7,529 bases of DNA from NCBI GenBank assembly GCA_947628595.1, contig CANRAN010000066.1:1-7529 (forward strand), read 5' to 3'. This document shows positions 5,246 through 7,529 of this stretch, one piece after another; within the stretch, counting starts at the first letter, position 1; each line of letters starts with the position of its first letter. The stretch is from an uncultured Clostridia bacterium (lineage in GTDB: Bacteria > Bacillota > Clostridia > Oscillospirales > Acutalibacteraceae). The notes beneath the pieces were generated by a model. The model was not told the DNA's origin. It saw nothing but the letters and a program-made list of their open reading frames with translations, and did not search any database. The position numbers and the translations under genes are program-made.

Positions 5246-6631
5246 GTGATAAGCAATTATGATCATCTGCTTGATAATGTAAAAAGAATACATTTTGTCG
5301 GAATAGGCGGCTCAGGTATGTGTCCGCTTGCGGAAATCCTTTTTAACGAGGGCTTTGAAATAACGGGCTCGGATATTTCGGAATCCGATACCCTCGAAAG
5401 GATACGCTCCTACGGAATACCCGTGACAATGGGACATTTTCCCGAAAATGTTCTTGGTGCGGATCTTGTTGTATATACTGCCGCTGTCAAGCTCGATAAT
5501 CCCGAACTTGTTTCAGCAAAGGAGCATAATATCCGTGCAGTTGAAAGGTGCATAATGCTCGGTGCCGTTGTGGAGAAATATAAAAATTCCATAGCTGTAT
5601 GCGGTACACACGGAAAAACCACAACCACATCTATGATAACGCAGATCCTTACAATGACGAATTTTGATCCTACCGTAATTATCGGCGGAAAACTCCCCTA
5701 TATCGGCGGTAACAGCCGTATAGGTAAATCAGACATTATCGTATGTGAGGCTTGCGAATATGTTGACACGTTCCTGCATATATACCCTTCCGTTTCGGTA
5801 ATACTTAATGTAGACGAGGATCATCTTGACTATTTCGGTACACTTAACAGAGTTAAACAGTCATTTACAAAATTTGCAGACCAGACATCGGATACACTTA
5901 TTGTAAACGGTGACGATGAAAATACCATGTTCTGCATTAATCATATGAATACAAATGGAAAGAAAATCATAACTTTCGGTTTCGGAAAGGATAATGACTT
6001 CCGTGCAGAAATACATGATAATAATTCTGTGTGCAAAACATTTGATATAATATGTAACAGTAAGTCTATAATGACGGTAGAACTGAGGGTTCCCGGTAAA
6101 TTCAATGTAATGAATGCCCTTGCCGCCGCTGCAACAGCATATACTCTTGGAGCAAGTTCTGAAGGAATTTCAGATGCCCTCAATAAGTTTACGGGTGCCC
6201 ACAGAAGATTTGAAATTCTCGGAAAACCCAAGGGAATAACCGTTGCAGACGACTTCGCACATCATCCCACAGAGTTGAAAGCAACACTTACGACTGCCAT
6301 GAGCATGGGATACAACAATGTATGGGCAATTTTCCAGCCTCATACATTTTCAAGAACCTTTACATTCCTCAATGAATTTGCCGAGGTTCTCTCTATTCCC
6401 GATCACTGCATACTTTCGGAGATACTCCCTGTAAGAGAGAAGAATACCTATAATATATACTCAAAGGATCTTGCCGAAAAGATTAACGGCTGTGTATGGT
6501 TCAATACCTTTGAAGAAATAACCGATTATGTAACAGAAAAGGCAAGCGATGGGGATCTTATAATTACAATAGGCGGCGGAAATGTTTATATGTGTGCCAA
6601 TATGATAATGAAAAGGCTTTCATCTGAGTAA
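5246..6631 (+). CDS. murC: UDP-N-acetylmuramate--L-alanine ligase
   Basis: The enzyme joins L-alanine to UDP-MurNAc with ATP, the first amino-acid addition in peptidoglycan precursor synthesis, in the cytosol. It has 461 residues, normal for MurC. The N-terminal UDP-binding domain opens with VGIGGSGM (18-25). The ATP P-loop is GTHGKTTT (120-127). The central domain contains ILNVDEDHLDYF (186-197) and GAHRRFE (317-323). The C-terminal domain has DDFAHHPTE (335-343), FQPHTFSRT (363-371) and the closing GGGNV (443-447). The segment after the P-loop reads EACEYVDTF (168-176), where E. coli-like MurC proteins have EADESDGSF. I believe EACEY is common in clostridial MurC, but this is from memory. 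The start is GTG 5246, 9 bases after GGGAG (5232-5236), with no ATG competitor. The speD gene follows after 35 bases. Confidence 0.95.
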   Translation: MISNYDHLLDNVKRIHFVGIGGSGMCPLAEILFNEGFEITGSDISESDTLERIRSYGIPVTMGHFPENVLGADLVVYTAAVKLDNPELVSAKEHNIRAVERCIMLGAVVEKYKNSIAVCGTHGKTTTTSMITQILTMTNFDPTVIIGGKLPYIGGNSRIGKSDIIVCEACEYVDTFLHIYPSVSVILNVDEDHLDYFGTLNRVKQSFTKFADQTSDTLIVNGDDENTMFCINHMNTNGKKIITFGFGKDNDFRAEIHDNNSVCKTFDIICNSKSIMTVELRVPGKFNVMNALAAAATAYTLGASSEGISDALNKFTGAHRRFEILGKPKGITVADDFAHHPTELKATLTTAMSMGYNNVWAIFQPHTFSRTFTFLNEFAEVLSIPDHCILSEILPVREKNTYNIYSKDLAEKINGCVWFNTFEEITDYVTEKASDGDLIITIGGGNVYMCANMIMKRLSSE

Positions 6632-6666
6632 ATGGAAGCTTGAATAATAAAGGCAGGGATGATAAT

Positions 6667-7479
6667 TTGAATAAAAGGCTGAAGCTCTACGGATTTAACA
6701 ATCTGACAAAAACTTTAAGTTTTAATATATATGATGTCTGCTATGCAAAGACAGAAAGAGAGCAAAAGGATTATATTGCCTATGTTGACGAGCAATACAA
6801 TTCAGAGCGTCTTACCAATATACTCTGCAAGGTAACTGAAATGATAGGTGCCTCCGTACTTAATATATCAAAGCAGGATTATGACCCGCAGGGGGCAAGT
6901 GTAACGCTGCTTATATCGGAGAAAGGACTTCCGGAAAGACTTGACCCCTCCTGCAACTGCGGAAGCTGTATTATAAACCGTTCAAAGGAATCAATAGCTG
7001 CACACCTTGACAAAAGCCATGTTACAGTTCATACCTACCCTGAATATTATCCGGGAAATGCTATTGCCACTTTCCGTGTTGATATTGATGTGTCAACCTG
7101 TGGAAAGATTTCGCCTCTTAATACTCTTGATTTGCTTATAGACAGCTTTGACTCAGATATTATCACCATTGATTACAGAGTAAGGGGCTTTACAAGAAAT
7201 ACGGACGGAAAAAAGCTTTTTATCGACCATAAGATAACATCTATTCAGGACTATATAAAGGATGAAACATTAAGACGTTATGATACGGTGGATATAAACG
7301 TATATCAGGCAAATATTTTCCATACACAGATGCTTATAAAAGAACTTGAGCTTCAGAATTATCTATTCAAAACAGATGTATATGAAATACCGCCAAAGGA
7401 AAGACTTGAAATTTCAAACAGCCTGCGGAGGGAAATGATAGAGATATTCAGTGGTTCAAACGTATATAACGAGGAATGA
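6667..7479 (+). CDS. speD: S-adenosylmethionine decarboxylase proenzyme, E. coli type
   Basis: The enzyme decarboxylates S-adenosylmethionine to give the aminopropyl donor for spermidine. It is made as a proenzyme that cleaves itself to create a pyruvoyl cofactor. It has 270 residues, close to E. coli SpeD (264) and unlike the short Bacillus/Thermotoga form. The N-terminus (MNKRLKLYGFNNLTK) nearly copies E. coli. Self-cleavage is expected between Lys116 and Ser117 in AHLDKSH. The catalytic Cys is Cys145 in STCG, with the same 28-residue spacing as Ser112/Cys140 of E. coli. IDYRVRGFTR and NVYQANIFHT are also kept. TTG 6667 is preferred to in-frame TTG 6640: AGGG (6655-6658) is well spaced and the family alignment begins here. 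Odd point: Cys-x-Cys-x-x-Cys at 96-101, shortly before the cleavage site. The next gene starts 3 bases after the stop. Confidence 0.95.
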   Translation: MNKRLKLYGFNNLTKTLSFNIYDVCYAKTEREQKDYIAYVDEQYNSERLTNILCKVTEMIGASVLNISKQDYDPQGASVTLLISEKGLPERLDPSCNCGSCIINRSKESIAAHLDKSHVTVHTYPEYYPGNAIATFRVDIDVSTCGKISPLNTLDLLIDSFDSDIITIDYRVRGFTRNTDGKKLFIDHKITSIQDYIKDETLRRYDTVDINVYQANIFHTQMLIKELELQNYLFKTDVYEIPPKERLEISNSLRREMIEIFSGSNVYNEE

Positions 7480-7482
7480 GTA

Positions 7483-7529
7483 ATGAAGCTTTCTCAGGAA
7501 CGTGCACCTGTATTTGAGGCACTGAGCGA
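7483..7529 (+). CDS. Probable Orn/Lys/Arg decarboxylase, N-terminal fragment cut by the window end
   Basis: Only 15 complete codons are visible, reading MKLSQERAPVFEALS. The ATG has GAGGAA (7471-7476), inside the end of speD, as its ribosome binding site, so the genes are tightly coupled. The pattern of a Gln near the start followed by aPvfeAL matches what I recall of the N-termini of Gram-positive PLP-dependent arginine/lysine/ornithine decarboxylases (SpeA/YaaO type). That fits a polyamine cluster after speD. The assignment rests on a short stretch and context, so the substrate cannot be decided. Confidence 0.5.
   Translation, partial: MKLSQERAPVFEALS

Noticed and set aside
6640..6666. TTG 6640 as the speD start
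   Set aside because: Its upstream ribosome binding site is poor. The nine extra residues are charged and not family-like, while TTG 6667 aligns with the E. coli start and has AGGG at good spacing.

Overview
The window looks like a chromosomal housekeeping segment of a low-GC, Gram-positive anaerobe. A Clostridia member, perhaps Oscillospiraceae/Ruminococcus-like, is an inference from the lysine riboswitch, the strong AGGAGG-type ribosome binding sites, the moderate AT bias, the lipoprotein signal and the protein flavours. I see no insertion sequence, CRISPR array, tRNA, rRNA or phage gene.

Layout. Positions 1-192 hold two convergent intrinsic terminators, one for something left of the window and one for the first gene. 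A minus-strand gene (193-1134) encodes a secreted lipoprotein of unknown function with its own promoter. Divergent from it, a near-consensus promoter at 1318-1346 drives a leader with a complete five-helix lysine riboswitch (about 1371-1543) and an intrinsic terminator (1587-1614). The operon behind it is asd, dapA, dapB and a stand-alone double-ACT-domain gene, closed by a strong terminator at 4951-4983. After a 332-base non-coding stretch, a second near-consensus promoter (5107-5135) and a leader with a long imperfect hairpin lead into murC, speD and the first 15 codons of what is probably a PLP-dependent Orn/Lys/Arg decarboxylase.

How the genes fit together. Asd, DapA and DapB take aspartyl phosphate through aspartate semialdehyde to tetrahydrodipicolinate, the route to meso-diaminopimelate for peptidoglycan and to lysine. 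Free lysine should shut the operon at the riboswitch. The fourth gene has the same fold pattern as the regulatory half of aspartokinase, including the TSE ligand-site motif, but no kinase domain. It could be a separately encoded lysine-sensing subunit, and it is the most interesting item here. MurC adds L-alanine to UDP-MurNAc in the same cell-wall pathway. SpeD and the following decarboxylase point to polyamine synthesis.

Four translation starts deserve care. asd starts at 1655, not inside the terminator. dapB starts at 3674, not inside dapA. The ACT gene starts at 4464, and speD starts at a TTG at 6667.
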